From positions 1 to 40,980 of the forward strand of contig JANQEJ010000060.1 of the NCBI GenBank assembly GCA_028278425.1: a stretch of 40,980 nt of DNA, read 5' to 3'. The notes beneath the pieces are model-generated. The model did no database searches and was not told the DNA's origin. It saw only the letters and a list, made by a program, of their open reading frames with translations. Positions 1-7,986 of this stretch are shown one piece after another. Numbering within the stretch: position 1 is the stretch's first letter; every line of letters begins with the position of its first letter. Position numbers and translations under genes: made by a program. This DNA comes from Planctomycetota bacterium (lineage in GTDB: Bacteria; Planctomycetota; UBA1135; GCA-002686595).

Positions 1-1
1 C

Positions 2-1240
<1,239 letters not shown>

Positions 1241-1263
1241 GCTTCCTCCCCCCCGGGAACGAT

Positions 1264-1302
1264 GGGGAGTCGTCCCGACCGGACGGCTCCCCGTTTCTTT
1301 TT
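1264..1302 (+). terminator. Rho-independent terminator after the first collagen-like gene
   Basis: A 12-bp stem (1264-1275 with 1281-1292, one G-U pair) encloses the 5-nt loop CGACC and is followed at once by GTTTCTTTTT. It lies 23 nt after the collagen-like stop codon and just beyond the stop of the convergent metallopeptidase, so it separates the two convergent genes. It is the clearest intrinsic terminator in the window. Confidence 0.85.
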
Positions 1303-2455
1303 ACGGCTGCGCGTACGCCTCGATCAGCCGGTCGATCATCGCCGTCGTGACCTTCCCGCGCGCGGGACCGCCCATCAGGTTGTCGAGCAGACCGTGCCAC
1401 TCCACGATGCGCGCGCCGAAGGGGCCGTTCGGGTCGCCGTCGTAGCCGCGGAGGTAGGCGTCGCTGAAGCCGAGCAGGTGTCCGAACTCGTGCGCCAGCG
1501 TGCGGTGCGTCAACGGCTGCCCGCCGAGATGCACGTAGCGCCCGACGTAGGAGTGCGTGCTGGCGGCGCCGGTCGTGAGCACCAGGACTCCCTCGCCGAA
1601 GCGCGCCACGTGGTCTTCCGCGTCGACCTCCGCCCCTTGCGCGGGCACGCCCTCCGGATAGAGCTCCGCGGCGGGGATCCGCTCGATGGTGAGCTCGACG
1701 CGGAAGCGCCGCGCGCGCGCGGCCTCGCATTCGTTCCACGCCGCGCTCACCGCGGCGGCGAACGCGGCGAGGAAGGCGTCGTCGTTCACGTCGGTCACGA
1801 CCCTTACGGGAAGCACGCGCTCTCCGTCCGCTTCGGTCCGGGCCCGCAGCCCGGCGACGTGCTTGAACGGCGCGACGCGCTCCTCGAAGGCCGCGCGCTC
1901 GCCCTTGCCGTCGCGCCAGGCGCGCACCGCCTTCACGATGTCGTTGCGCTCGGCGAAGAACTCCGCGTCGTCGACGATCGCCTCCTGCCAGAAGGCGTGG
2001 TAGGCGAGATGGTCCTCCAGGTTGGTGTGCCGCTTGCGCAGTCGCTCGAGCTCGTCCACGAGCGGCGCGAGCGCGCGCGAGCGGTCGCCGGCGCGTCGCC
2101 CCAGAAGCGCCGCGTCGCGGACGTCGGCGGCGTAGGCCGTGCTGATCGACTTCAGCGAGTAGCCGCGCTCGCGCAGCGCGACCGAGCCGAGCTCCTTGTC
2201 CGGCAGGAGCTTGGGCAGGATCCCGTACCCGCTCGGCGTCGGCGCGGGCGGCTCGGGGTCGAGGCGCGAGCGGAGCTCCGGGGCTTCCGCGTCGATGCGC
2301 TCGCTCAACGCCGCGTGCGCGGTCTCCAGGTCCGCGGCGAAGCGCTCGGACTCGCCGGTGAGCCAGGCGTGGACGTCCTCCCACGGGCGCGATTCCTCCT
2401 GCGCGCCGACGAGCGGCGCGGGGACGAGCAGCAGGACGAGTCGCGCGAGGAACAC
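1301..2455 (-). CDS. Secreted zincin metallopeptidase (HExxHxxGxxD)
   Basis: About 384 residues from the GTG at 2455. I chose this start because it opens with a signal-like hydrophobic segment (MFLARLVLLLVPAPLVGAQ), has a weak AGAG about 8 nt upstream, and leaves the divergent permease gene its own upstream region. A longer frame to an ATG at 2536 would overlap that permease start. The zinc-binding consensus HEFGHLLGFSD is at about residues 322-332 (His322, Glu323, His326, Asp332), as in metzincin-like peptidases. The upstream half is helical and charged with no domain I recognise. The likely role is an exported or periplasmic protease of unknown substrate. Confidence 0.75.
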   Translation of the reverse strand: MFLARLVLLLVPAPLVGAQEESRPWEDVHAWLTGESERFAADLETAHAALSERIDAEAPELRSRLDPEPPAPTPSGYGILPKLLPDKELGSVALRERGYSLKSISTAYAADVRDAALLGRRAGDRSRALAPLVDELERLRKRHTNLEDHLAYHAFWQEAIVDDAEFFAERNDIVKAVRAWRDGKGERAAFEERVAPFKHVAGLRARTEADGERVLPVRVVTDVNDDAFLAAFAAAVSAAWNECEAARARRFRVELTIERIPAAELYPEGVPAQGAEVDAEDHVARFGEGVLVLTTGAASTHSYVGRYVHLGGQPLTHRTLAHEFGHLLGFSDAYLRGYDGDPNGPFGARIVEWHGLLDNLMGGPARGKVTTAMIDRLIEAYAQP

Positions 2456-2511
2456 GGGGAGCAACTCTATCAGCCCGCGGTCCCGGGTTCCCTTCCCGGC
2501 GGCCGCCCGGT

Positions 2512-3396
2512 ATGAACGGGCCCCCCATGGGCGCACGCTGGCTCAAGCTCGGCTTCGTCGGCCCGACGCTGGTCTTCCTGATCGCGTTCAACGTCTTCCC
2601 CCTCGCGTACAACGTCGTCCTCGGCTTCACCAACGCGGAGCTGGTCGGGGGCGGGCGCGAAGGCGTGGGCGGCGCGAACTACGGGCGCGTCTTCTCCGAC
2701 GCGCAGTTCGCGGACGCGCTGCGGCTGACGGCGCTCTTCGTGTTCCTCGCGGTCACGAGCGAGCTCCTGATCGGCTTCGGCGTCGCGCTCGCCCTCCAGC
2801 GCAGGTTCCGCGGGAAGGGCGCGGTGCTGACGGCGCTGCTCGTGCCGATGATGCTGTCGCCGGCGGTGATGGGGCTCTACTGGAACCTGATCCTGAACGG
2901 CAACTACGGCGTGTTGAACCAGGTGCTGGACGCGGTCGGGCTGGCGCAGCCTCAGTGGACGACCGACAAGAACCTGAAGCTCCTGTCGGTTCTCATGATC
3001 GACGTCTGGATGTGGACGCCGTTCATGCTGCTCATCGCGCTGGCGGGGCTGAACTCGATCCCGCAATCGATCTACGAGGCGGCGGAGATCGACCGCGCCG
3101 GCCGCTGGACCGTCTTCAGGCGGATCACGCTGCCGATGACGGCGCCGCTCCTGGTCCTCGCGGCCCTGTTCCGGACGACGGACGCGCTCAAGCAGTTCGA
3201 TCTCGTCATGGCGGTCACCGGGCCGAACGACGCGGCGACGCAGACGCTCTCGACGCTGCTCTACCAGGTCGTGTTCCGCGACGGCAGGGTCGGCCTGGGC
3301 AGCGCGTACGCGTGCCTCGTGCTCGTCGTCGTGATCGCGATCGCGACGGTGTTCACGCGTTACCTCGACATCCTGCAGCGGAGGGCGGTCGCGTGA
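2512..3396 (+). CDS. Sugar-type ABC transporter permease (MalF/UgpA family)
   Basis: 294 residues, six predicted membrane helices. The inner-membrane EAA loop that docks on the ATPase is at about 189-208 (EAAEIDRAGRWTVFRR, then ITLP), diagnostic of binding-protein-dependent sugar permeases. It is the first gene of an operon whose next three genes each overlap the previous stop by 4 nt. ATG codons at 2512 and 2527 are both possible starts and neither has a clear Shine-Dalgarno. No solute-binding-protein gene is next to it, which is unusual for this family. Substrate is not deducible; the family carries sugars, polyols and glycerol phosphate. Confidence 0.92.
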   Translation: MNGPPMGARWLKLGFVGPTLVFLIAFNVFPLAYNVVLGFTNAELVGGGREGVGGANYGRVFSDAQFADALRLTALFVFLAVTSELLIGFGVALALQRRFRGKGAVLTALLVPMMLSPAVMGLYWNLILNGNYGVLNQVLDAVGLAQPQWTTDKNLKLLSVLMIDVWMWTPFMLLIALAGLNSIPQSIYEAAEIDRAGRWTVFRRITLPMTAPLLVLAALFRTTDALKQFDLVMAVTGPNDAATQTLSTLLYQVVFRDGRVGLGSAYACLVLVVVIAIATVFTRYLDILQRRAVA

Positions 3397-4256
3397 GAGC
3401 CCTGCGCTGGGCCGTCGTCGGCTCGTATCTCTTCCTCGCGATGCTGCCGCTCGCCTGGATGGCGCTGACGTCGATCAAGGACCGCGAGGACACGATCTCG
3501 CAGAACGCGCGCTTCGTCCCCGCGCCGGTGGAGTCGACCTCGCCGGACTCGGTCGCCTATCCCGCCACGCTCGACGCCTACCGCACGCTGAACGAGGTGT
3601 TCATCGGAGCGCGGCACAGCTTCTGGCACCACCTCGGAAACAGCGTGATCATCGGCGTGCTGTCGACGCTCGCGTCCGTGCTCCTCGGGACCGCCTGCGC
3701 GTACGGCTTCAGCCGCTTCCGCATCGCCGGCGCGAAGGACTGGCTCTTCTTCATCCTGTCGACGCGCTTCATGCCGCCGCTCGCGGTCGTCGTGCCGGTG
3801 CTCCTGATGTACCGGCGCTTCGACCTCCAGGGCACGCACGTCGGGCTGATCCTGCTCTACACCGCCTTCAACCTGTCGCTCGCCGTCTGGTTGATGAAGG
3901 GCTTCATCGACGAGATCCCGCGCGCTTTCGAGGAGGCGGCGCTGGTCGACGGCTACTCGCGCCTCGACGCCTTCCGCCGGATCATCGTGCCGCAGGCGGC
4001 GACCGGCATGGCGGTCACCGCGGTCTTTTGCCTGATCTCGGCGTGGAACGAGTACGGCTTCGCGATGACGCTCAACAGCTCGTCCGCGGTGACCGTGCCC
4101 GCGTACTTCGCCGGTTTGCAGGGCAACATCGAGGGCATGCCGTGGCCGCAGGTGGCGGCCGGCGCGCTGCTCTTCGTCGCGCCGATCGTGCTCTTCACGG
4201 TTCTGGTCCGCCGCCATCTCCTGCGCGGCATCACCTTTGGGACGATCAAGCAGTGA
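3393..4256 (+). CDS. Sugar-type ABC transporter permease (MalG/UgpE family)
   Basis: 287 residues from the GTG at 3393, whose GTGA overlaps the previous gene's stop, so translation is probably coupled. The frame is open far upstream, but that part is a shadow of the preceding genes. An N-terminal helix, a periplasmic loop at about 30-78 and a permease core follow, with the EAA loop at about 179-200 (FEEAALVDGYSRLDAFRR). The C-terminus (RGITFGTIKQ) is typical of MalG-like partners. It should pair with the upstream permease to form the membrane channel. Confidence 0.93.
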   Translation: MRALRWAVVGSYLFLAMLPLAWMALTSIKDREDTISQNARFVPAPVESTSPDSVAYPATLDAYRTLNEVFIGARHSFWHHLGNSVIIGVLSTLASVLLGTACAYGFSRFRIAGAKDWLFFILSTRFMPPLAVVVPVLLMYRRFDLQGTHVGLILLYTAFNLSLAVWLMKGFIDEIPRAFEEAALVDGYSRLDAFRRIIVPQAATGMAVTAVFCLISAWNEYGFAMTLNSSSAVTVPAYFAGLQGNIEGMPWPQVAAGALLFVAPIVLFTVLVRRHLLRGITFGTIKQ

Positions 4257-4420
4257 CGCGCAAGCTCGACAGGCTGACGCTCGTCGCGATCGCCGTCGGA
4301 ATCGGCGCGATGCTCCAGCCCTGGTGGGAGGGCGGCTTCCGCGCCGGGTTCTTCTTCACGATCGCGGCCACGCTCGCGCAGATCGTCACCTCGCACGTCG
4401 CCCCGCGGAGGGACGCGTGA
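4253..4420 (+). CDS. Small two-helix membrane protein in the ABC operon (55 aa)
   Basis: Starts at a GTG that overlaps the permease stop (GTGA) and ends in a TGA that overlaps the ATPase GTG, so it is locked into the operon at both ends. That arrangement is the main evidence that it is real. The 55 residues hold two hydrophobic segments (about 8-20 and 30-47) separated by PWWEGGFR, which is compatible with a helical hairpin. I do not recognise the family. Small membrane proteins occur in some sugar and glycerol ABC operons (for example GlpU, DUF2160, in the rhizobial glycerol system), but I see no clear sequence match. A transporter accessory subunit is an inference from position. Confidence 0.75.
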   Translation: MTRKLDRLTLVAIAVGIGAMLQPWWEGGFRAGFFFTIAATLAQIVTSHVAPRRDA

Positions 4421-5478
4421 GCTTCGTCGAGCTCCAGGGCCTGGAGAAGGTCTTCCCCGACGGCACGCGCGCGGTGAACCGCATCGACCTCGCCATCGAG
4501 GAGGGCGAGCTCATCGTCCTCCTTGGCCCGTCGGGCTGCGGCAAGACGACGACGCTGCGCATGCTCGCGGGACTCGAGCGCGCGACCGCGGGCAAGGTGA
4601 TGCTCGGCGGCCGCGACGTGACCGACCTCCCGCCCTCGCGCCGCGACGTCGGCTTCGTGTTCCAGTTCTACGCGCTCTATCCGCACATGACGGTGCGCGA
4701 GAACATCGCCTTCCCGCTCGAGTGCGCCGGCGCGCCCCGCGGCGAGCGCGAGCACGCGGTGCAGCGCGTCGCGGAGCGGCTTGAGCTCGAACCTCTTCTC
4801 GATCGCAAGCCGCGCGCGCTCTCCGGCGGCGACCAGCAGCGCGTCGCGCTGGCGCGCGCGATGGTCCGCCGGCCGGCGATCTACCTGATGGACGAGCCGC
4901 TCGGCACGCTCGACGCGGACCGGCGCCTGGAGATGTGCGAGTTCATCCGCTCGCAGCAACAGGAGCTCCGGGTGACGACCGTGTACGTCACGCACGACCA
5001 GGAGGAGGCGATGCGCCTGGCCGACCGCATCGTCGTGATGAGCGAGGGCGACATCATGCAGGCCGGTCCGCCGGCGGAGGTCTACGACCAGCCCGCCTCG
5101 CGCTTCGTCGCGAACTTCGTCGGCAGCCCGGGCATGAACATGATCTTCGGCTCGGTCGACACGGAAGGCCGGGCGTTCCAACCCGACGGCCTCGACGTCG
5201 CCGTCCCGCTCGCCGCGCCCGCCCCGCACGGCCCGGCGCGCCTCGGCATCCGCCCGGAGTTCGCGCGCCTCGACGCGGACGGCCCGATCCGCGGCGACGT
5301 GGTCGTCGACGAATACCTCGGCGCCGACCGCTGCCTGCACGTGCAGACCGAGGTGGGACGGTTGATCGTGCGCGGCGGCCCCGACGAGCCCGACCGCGTC
5401 GGCGCGACGGTCGCCATCGCCCTCGATCCGGAGCACGTGCGCGTCTTCGACGCGGCGACGGGGTTGCGCACGGCTTGA
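4417..5478 (+). CDS. Sugar-type ABC transporter ATP-binding protein (MalK/UgpC family)
   Basis: 353 residues from the GTG at 4417, overlapping the stop of the 55-aa gene. Walker A GPSGCGKTT at about 37-45, Q-loop VFQFYALYPH near 81-90, signature LSGGDQQR at about 135-142, Walker B IYLMDEP at 155-161, switch histidine H193 in VTHDQEEA, then a TOBE-type C-terminal region from about 235. All catalytic residues are present. The signature has D where MalK usually has Q, a tolerated change. It energises the two permeases encoded upstream. A second, divergent MalK-type ATPase lies at 10196-11254. Confidence 0.93.
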   Translation: MSFVELQGLEKVFPDGTRAVNRIDLAIEEGELIVLLGPSGCGKTTTLRMLAGLERATAGKVMLGGRDVTDLPPSRRDVGFVFQFYALYPHMTVRENIAFPLECAGAPRGEREHAVQRVAERLELEPLLDRKPRALSGGDQQRVALARAMVRRPAIYLMDEPLGTLDADRRLEMCEFIRSQQQELRVTTVYVTHDQEEAMRLADRIVVMSEGDIMQAGPPAEVYDQPASRFVANFVGSPGMNMIFGSVDTEGRAFQPDGLDVAVPLAAPAPHGPARLGIRPEFARLDADGPIRGDVVVDEYLGADRCLHVQTEVGRLIVRGGPDEPDRVGATVAIALDPEHVRVFDAATGLRTA

Positions 5479-5498
5479 CCGGGAAGGGTCTTCCGGGT
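5478..5498 (+). terminator. Hairpin directly after the ABC operon
   Basis: The 21 bases that begin on the last base of the ATPase stop codon form an 8-bp stem with one internal G-G mismatch and a GGT loop. No T-run follows, so it is either a weak terminator or an mRNA 3'-end stabiliser. Confidence 0.4.
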
Positions 5499-5513
5499 TC
5501 CGCAGGTTCTCCC

Positions 5514-5540
5514 AAAAGAAGCCGGATCCCGCATGAATCC
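5514..5540 (-). terminator. Possible intrinsic terminator of the minus-strand island operon
   Basis: Read on the minus strand: a 6-bp stem (GGATTC with GGATCC, one G-U pair), the loop ATGCG, then GGC and TTCTTTT. It lies about 20 nt beyond the stop of the gene at 5562-5834. The stem is short, so this is tentative. Confidence 0.4.
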
Positions 5541-5561
5541 TTGGGCACCGACCGATTCAGC

Positions 5562-5834
5562 TCAGAGAATGGGCTGTTCGATGTAGTCTAGCGGTCCCGC
5601 CTCGGCCCTGGACCGCGCTGCGATCGCGGCTTTGATGTCCATGACAGGCGTCCCGTCCAGCTCGATGTACAGCTTGGGCCGTGGCCTCTCGCCCTTGAAG
5701 TACAGCAGCGCCGCTCGAGCGAGGTGGAGGTCGTCTCGCGCGGCCCCTATCGCCCGAATCGCCTGGGCCTCCTCTTCGTGGACCGCGGGAGAGTCCCGGC
5801 GCAACTCGTCATAGCGCGGCTTCCCCCGGGGCAT
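5562..5834 (-). CDS. Hypothetical protein (90 aa), island operon
   Basis: I chose the ATG at 5834 because a GAGG lies 6 nt upstream; the frame stays open to a TTG at 5909 that would add 25 residues. The protein is charged and soluble: a helical N-terminal half rich in Arg, Glu and Ala, then KLYIELDG, which looks like a strand, and a short helical tail. I recognise no family. It follows the winged-helix gene in the same direction and probably shares its transcript. Base composition is more AT-rich than in the flanking genes, consistent with acquired DNA. Confidence 0.55.
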   Translation of the reverse strand: MPRGKPRYDELRRDSPAVHEEEAQAIRAIGAARDDLHLARAALLYFKGERPRPKLYIELDGTPVMDIKAAIAARSRAEAGPLDYIEQPIL

Positions 5835-5952
5835 AGGCGGCCTCGGCTCTCTGAGTGTGCTTCCAAGCCCCGGTAGTTCAGCTTCGAGGCGGCCAAGCTG
5901 CGGGGTCAAGTCATCGACGGACCTGTCCGGAGACTCTATCTACACCGCAGCG

Positions 5953-6351
5953 CTACCCGTTGCCTTCTTGAAGTTCAATCCACGGCACATCTGCCATTGT
6001 GGTCTCCGCATATAGATCGTCGTGGCTTGGAGCGAGGGAGGCGTAATCAACCCCGTCATCGTCATCCATTTCGTCCAGAACCATCGCGTAGCAGACGATG
6101 GTGCGTCCTTCCCTTGTGGATTTCCTGCTGACAAGCTTGCCCGAGAGCGCCAACTTCCGAACCTCCACGTACACTCTGCGCCTGTCGCATCCGAGGCGGG
6201 TGGCGATCTCTCCGACGTTGAGGCTTTGGTCTTCTAGGAGAGCCAAGATTCTCGGGACTAGCTCCGCCGACTCCCGCGCGACAGAGTTCTGTTGCGTCTT
6301 AGGGAGCTCGACGGAACCTCCGCAGTGTAGTTCTGGCCTGTCAAAACTCAT
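5953..6351 (-). CDS. Winged helix-turn-helix DNA-binding protein (132 aa)
   Basis: Residues about 33-85 form a recognisable winged helix: LNVGEIATRLGCDRRRVYVE is the helix-turn-helix and the following KLVSRKSTREGR is the wing. The C-terminal third is acidic (DEMDDDDGVDY) and may be a partner-binding tail. The ATG at 6351 overlaps the stop of a 32-codon ORF as ATGA and has no good Shine-Dalgarno of its own, so expression may depend on translational coupling (see 6348-6446 and 6446-6487). It is probably the regulator of this small island; DNA target unknown. Confidence 0.75.
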   Translation of the reverse strand: MSFDRPELHCGGSVELPKTQQNSVARESAELVPRILALLEDQSLNVGEIATRLGCDRRRVYVEVRKLALSGKLVSRKSTREGRTIVCYAMVLDEMDDDDGVDYASLAPSHDDLYAETTMADVPWIELQEGNG

Positions 6352-6446
6352 GAGAACACGGGACCCGCGTGAAATTCCCGATGCTGTTTACGCGCAGGAG
6401 TTGTCAGCCTCCTTAGCGCGAAACGGTTCCTGCACAGCGCTGACAT
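6348..6446 (-). CDS. Tiny coupled ORF between leader peptide and winged-helix gene (32 aa)
   Basis: ATG at 6446 overlaps the stop of the preceding 13-codon ORF (TGATG). Its own TGA overlaps the ATG of the winged-helix gene (ATGA). It encodes a very basic peptide of 32 residues (MSALCRNRFALRRLTT, then PARK and onward) with nine Arg or Lys. No family recognised. It may be a translational-coupling relay rather than a functional product. It has no independent Shine-Dalgarno in the usual position. Confidence 0.4.
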   Translation of the reverse strand: MSALCRNRFALRRLTTPARKQHREFHAGPVFS

Positions 6447-6487
6447 CACTGCCGGCACCGCCAGCCAAGAGACAAGAGGGATTTCAT
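6446..6487 (-). CDS. Leader-type mini-ORF with consensus Shine-Dalgarno (13 aa)
   Basis: Encodes MKSLLSLGWRCRQ and stops at TGATG, which restarts the next ORF. It is notable only because of its ribosome site: the 10-nt sequence GGAGGTGATC, a full match to the 16S anti-Shine-Dalgarno, lies 2 nt before the ATG with GGAGG at 7-nt spacing. This is the strongest ribosome-binding site in the island and sits at the head of a three-ORF overlapping chain. A leader-peptide role is inference. Confidence 0.45.
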   Translation of the reverse strand: MKSLLSLGWRCRQ

Positions 6488-6489
6488 GA

Positions 6490-6499
6490 GATCACCTCC
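6490..6499 (-). promoter_or_regulatory. Perfect extended Shine-Dalgarno (GGAGGTGATC)
   Basis: On the minus strand this matches the full anti-Shine-Dalgarno of 16S rRNA over 10 nt. It is positioned for the ATG at 6487 and would recruit ribosomes for the whole overlapping chain that ends in the winged-helix gene. Confidence 0.65.
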
Positions 6500-6537
6500 A
6501 TCTTGATTGCCAAGGTGGCCTCTGGAGATTGCCTTGT

Positions 6538-6566
6538 CCATAAGAAATGGGTCTACACTCGTGCAA
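6538..6566 (-). promoter_or_regulatory. Possible sigma-70-type promoter for the island operon
   Basis: On the minus strand, TTGCAC and TTATGG are separated by 17 nt, about 40 nt upstream of the strong Shine-Dalgarno. The -10 match is poor (3 of 6), so this is only a candidate. Confidence 0.25.
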
Positions 6567-6684
6567 GTTCGACGCCAACAACAACCGGCAGCCCCCCAAA
6601 GAGGCGTGGTTCTCCGAGGGGGTGACACCCGACCTCCGTGCGCGCCCGCGGAGCTACCAACAACTCACATCTGCATTCGGGTAA
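6547..6684 (+). CDS. Possible small ORF (45 aa), divergent from the island operon
   Basis: ATG at 6547 to TAA at 6684. The product starts MGLHSCKFDANNNRQ, is hydrophilic, and has an amino-acid composition that looks like real protein. There is no clear Shine-Dalgarno (only TAAGAA) and I recognise no family. It overlaps the candidate promoter of the opposite-strand operon. It could equally be the remnant of a longer gene. Confidence 0.25.
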   Translation: MGLHSCKFDANNNRQPPKEAWFSEGVTPDLRARPRSYQQLTSAFG

Positions 6685-6714
6685 CGAGTCTCGGTCGCCA
6701 GCGGGACCATGGCC

Positions 6715-6879
6715 TCACAGCCTCCTACGGTCTTGAGCGCTCTTCGTCAGATCCCCCCCGGATGCGCCGCGACATTTCAGGGGTCGCGCGCTCTCACCGA
6801 TCAGGAAATCGAGCACGCCCGCGGTCTCCTCCGCGTCCATGCAGTTGAAGATCGAGTTGTAGTGAAGAACACGGCCCAT
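6715..6879 (-). CDS. Orphan small ORF or gene remnant (54 aa)
   Basis: ATG at 6879 with GAAGGA about 9 nt upstream, TGA at 6715-6717. It begins MGRVLHYNSIFNCMDAEE and uses host-like GC-ending codons in its first half, unlike the AT-rich DNA next to it. The same frame stays open upstream as far as a TAG at 7084-7086 (123 codons) but has no start codon there, which is what the 3' end of a truncated gene would look like. The tail (DLTKSAQDRRRL) is basic and may be read-through junk. No family recognised. Confidence 0.4.
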   Translation of the reverse strand: MGRVLHYNSIFNCMDAEETAGVLDFLIGESARPLKCRGASGGDLTKSAQDRRRL

Positions 6880-7093
6880 GATGCGACGTCCTTCGGGGAG
6901 ATCGCTGGAATCCCCAGGGGAGAAGTTTATTCCGCCCGGGTCGCCGACGGGCTTTCTTGTGCAGCCCGACGTTTGTTGGGCAGGGGAGACTTCCTGGGCA
7001 AAGCCGCTTCCGCACGTTTCTACAGGCGAATGCGACGCGGATCCGACCTCGCCCGGATCCAGGGATAGGCTTCGACTGGAGTCCTATTCCCTC

Positions 7094-7978
7094 ATGCAGC
7101 CACAGACTCAAAACACCGTTCTGATCGCCCTCGCGGCGGCGGCGGCCTTCGCACTCCCGGCGGCGGCGCAGACCGCCGCCGGCGCTGAGTCCAACGTCGC
7201 GCTGGCGCATACGCTCGTCTCGTCCGGAGACGCCTCGTCGACGGTCAACCACGACGCCTACGCCACGCTCGGGCAGACGCTGGCGGGGGTGGAGTCCACC
7301 TCGACGAACTACGCGCTGCAGAGCGGCGTCGCCTGGATCAAGCCACAGATCACGTCGAACGAGCCGATCGTGTTCGCCGCCGCCACGCCGGGCGACAAGG
7401 ACGGCAACGAGAACGTCAACATCTTCGGCTACAACTTCCTCGCGCCCGGCGCCGGCAACCTGACGGTCGACTTCGGGAGCACCATGAGCCCGGCCACGCT
7501 CGTGACGACCAACACCGTCGCGACCACGGTGACGCCGCCGGGTCTCGGGCCGCTCGGCAACCCGATCGGCGATACGCCGGTCACGGTGACCAACCTGCAC
7601 GGATCGCACACGGCGGAGAAGGCGTTCACCTATCTGCCGGCGATGCTCGTCGACACGATCGCGACGCCGGGCGGACGACTCGAGATGCGACTGCAGACCC
7701 ATCCCGGCGACGTCTACTTCCTCGTGATGGGCAAGAGTTCGCCGGGGATCGGCGCGACCCTGAATCCGTGGGACGGGAAGATCGAGATCCTGTTCAACGT
7801 TCAGTTGCTCCAGGCGCTCGTCCCGGTCCCGCACGGTCCGAGCCTTTTCCAACTCGACATTCCCAACGACCCGGTTCTCGGAGGCGGCGTCCTCCAGTTC
7901 CAAGCCCTTTCGGTGACCAGCTTCGCCACGAACACGGGTTCCTTCACCAACCTCCTGAAGGTGACCATCGTTCCTTGA
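7094..7978 (+). CDS. Secreted protein with an IPT/TIG-like domain
   Basis: 294 residues. A clear signal peptide (hydrophobic Ala-rich core, cleavage after PAAA about residue 26) is followed by a region containing a TIG-type Ig-like fold at about 95-185: a beta-rich run with IFGYNFL, VDFGS and TPVTVTN, the usual pattern of such domains. The C-terminal third ([11 protein letters not shown] and onward) is beta-rich and recurs in planctomycetal extracellular proteins, though I cannot name it. The frame is open upstream of the ATG, but the signal peptide fixes the start. The collagen-like gene begins 8 nt after the stop, so the two probably form one secreted-protein unit. Confidence 0.8.
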   Translation: MQPQTQNTVLIALAAAAAFALPAAAQTAAGAESNVALAHTLVSSGDASSTVNHDAYATLGQTLAGVESTSTNYALQSGVAWIKPQITSNEPIVFAAATPGDKDGNENVNIFGYNFLAPGAGNLTVDFGSTMSPATLVTTNTVATTVTPPGLGPLGNPIGDTPVTVTNLHGSHTAEKAFTYLPAMLVDTIATPGGRLEMRLQTHPGDVYFLVMGKSSPGIGATLNPWDGKIEILFNVQLLQALVPVPHGPSLFQLDIPNDPVLGGGVLQFQALSVTSFATNTGSFTNLLKVTIVP

Positions 7979-7986
7979 TCCGCAAC

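Noticed and set aside
2196..3392. Upstream extension of the second permease frame
   Set aside because: Runs antisense through the metallopeptidase and out of frame through the first permease; the GTG at 3393 overlapping the previous stop is the natural start.
6490..6499. GATCACCTCC on the plus strand, as at the 3' end of 16S rRNA
   Set aside because: Only about 10 nt match and no rRNA helix sequence around it; better explained as the complement of a consensus Shine-Dalgarno.
6098..6625. Plus-strand frame across the winged-helix gene
   Set aside because: Ser/Arg/Pro-rich shadow lacking a Shine-Dalgarno; the minus-strand frame has the clear helix-turn-helix.
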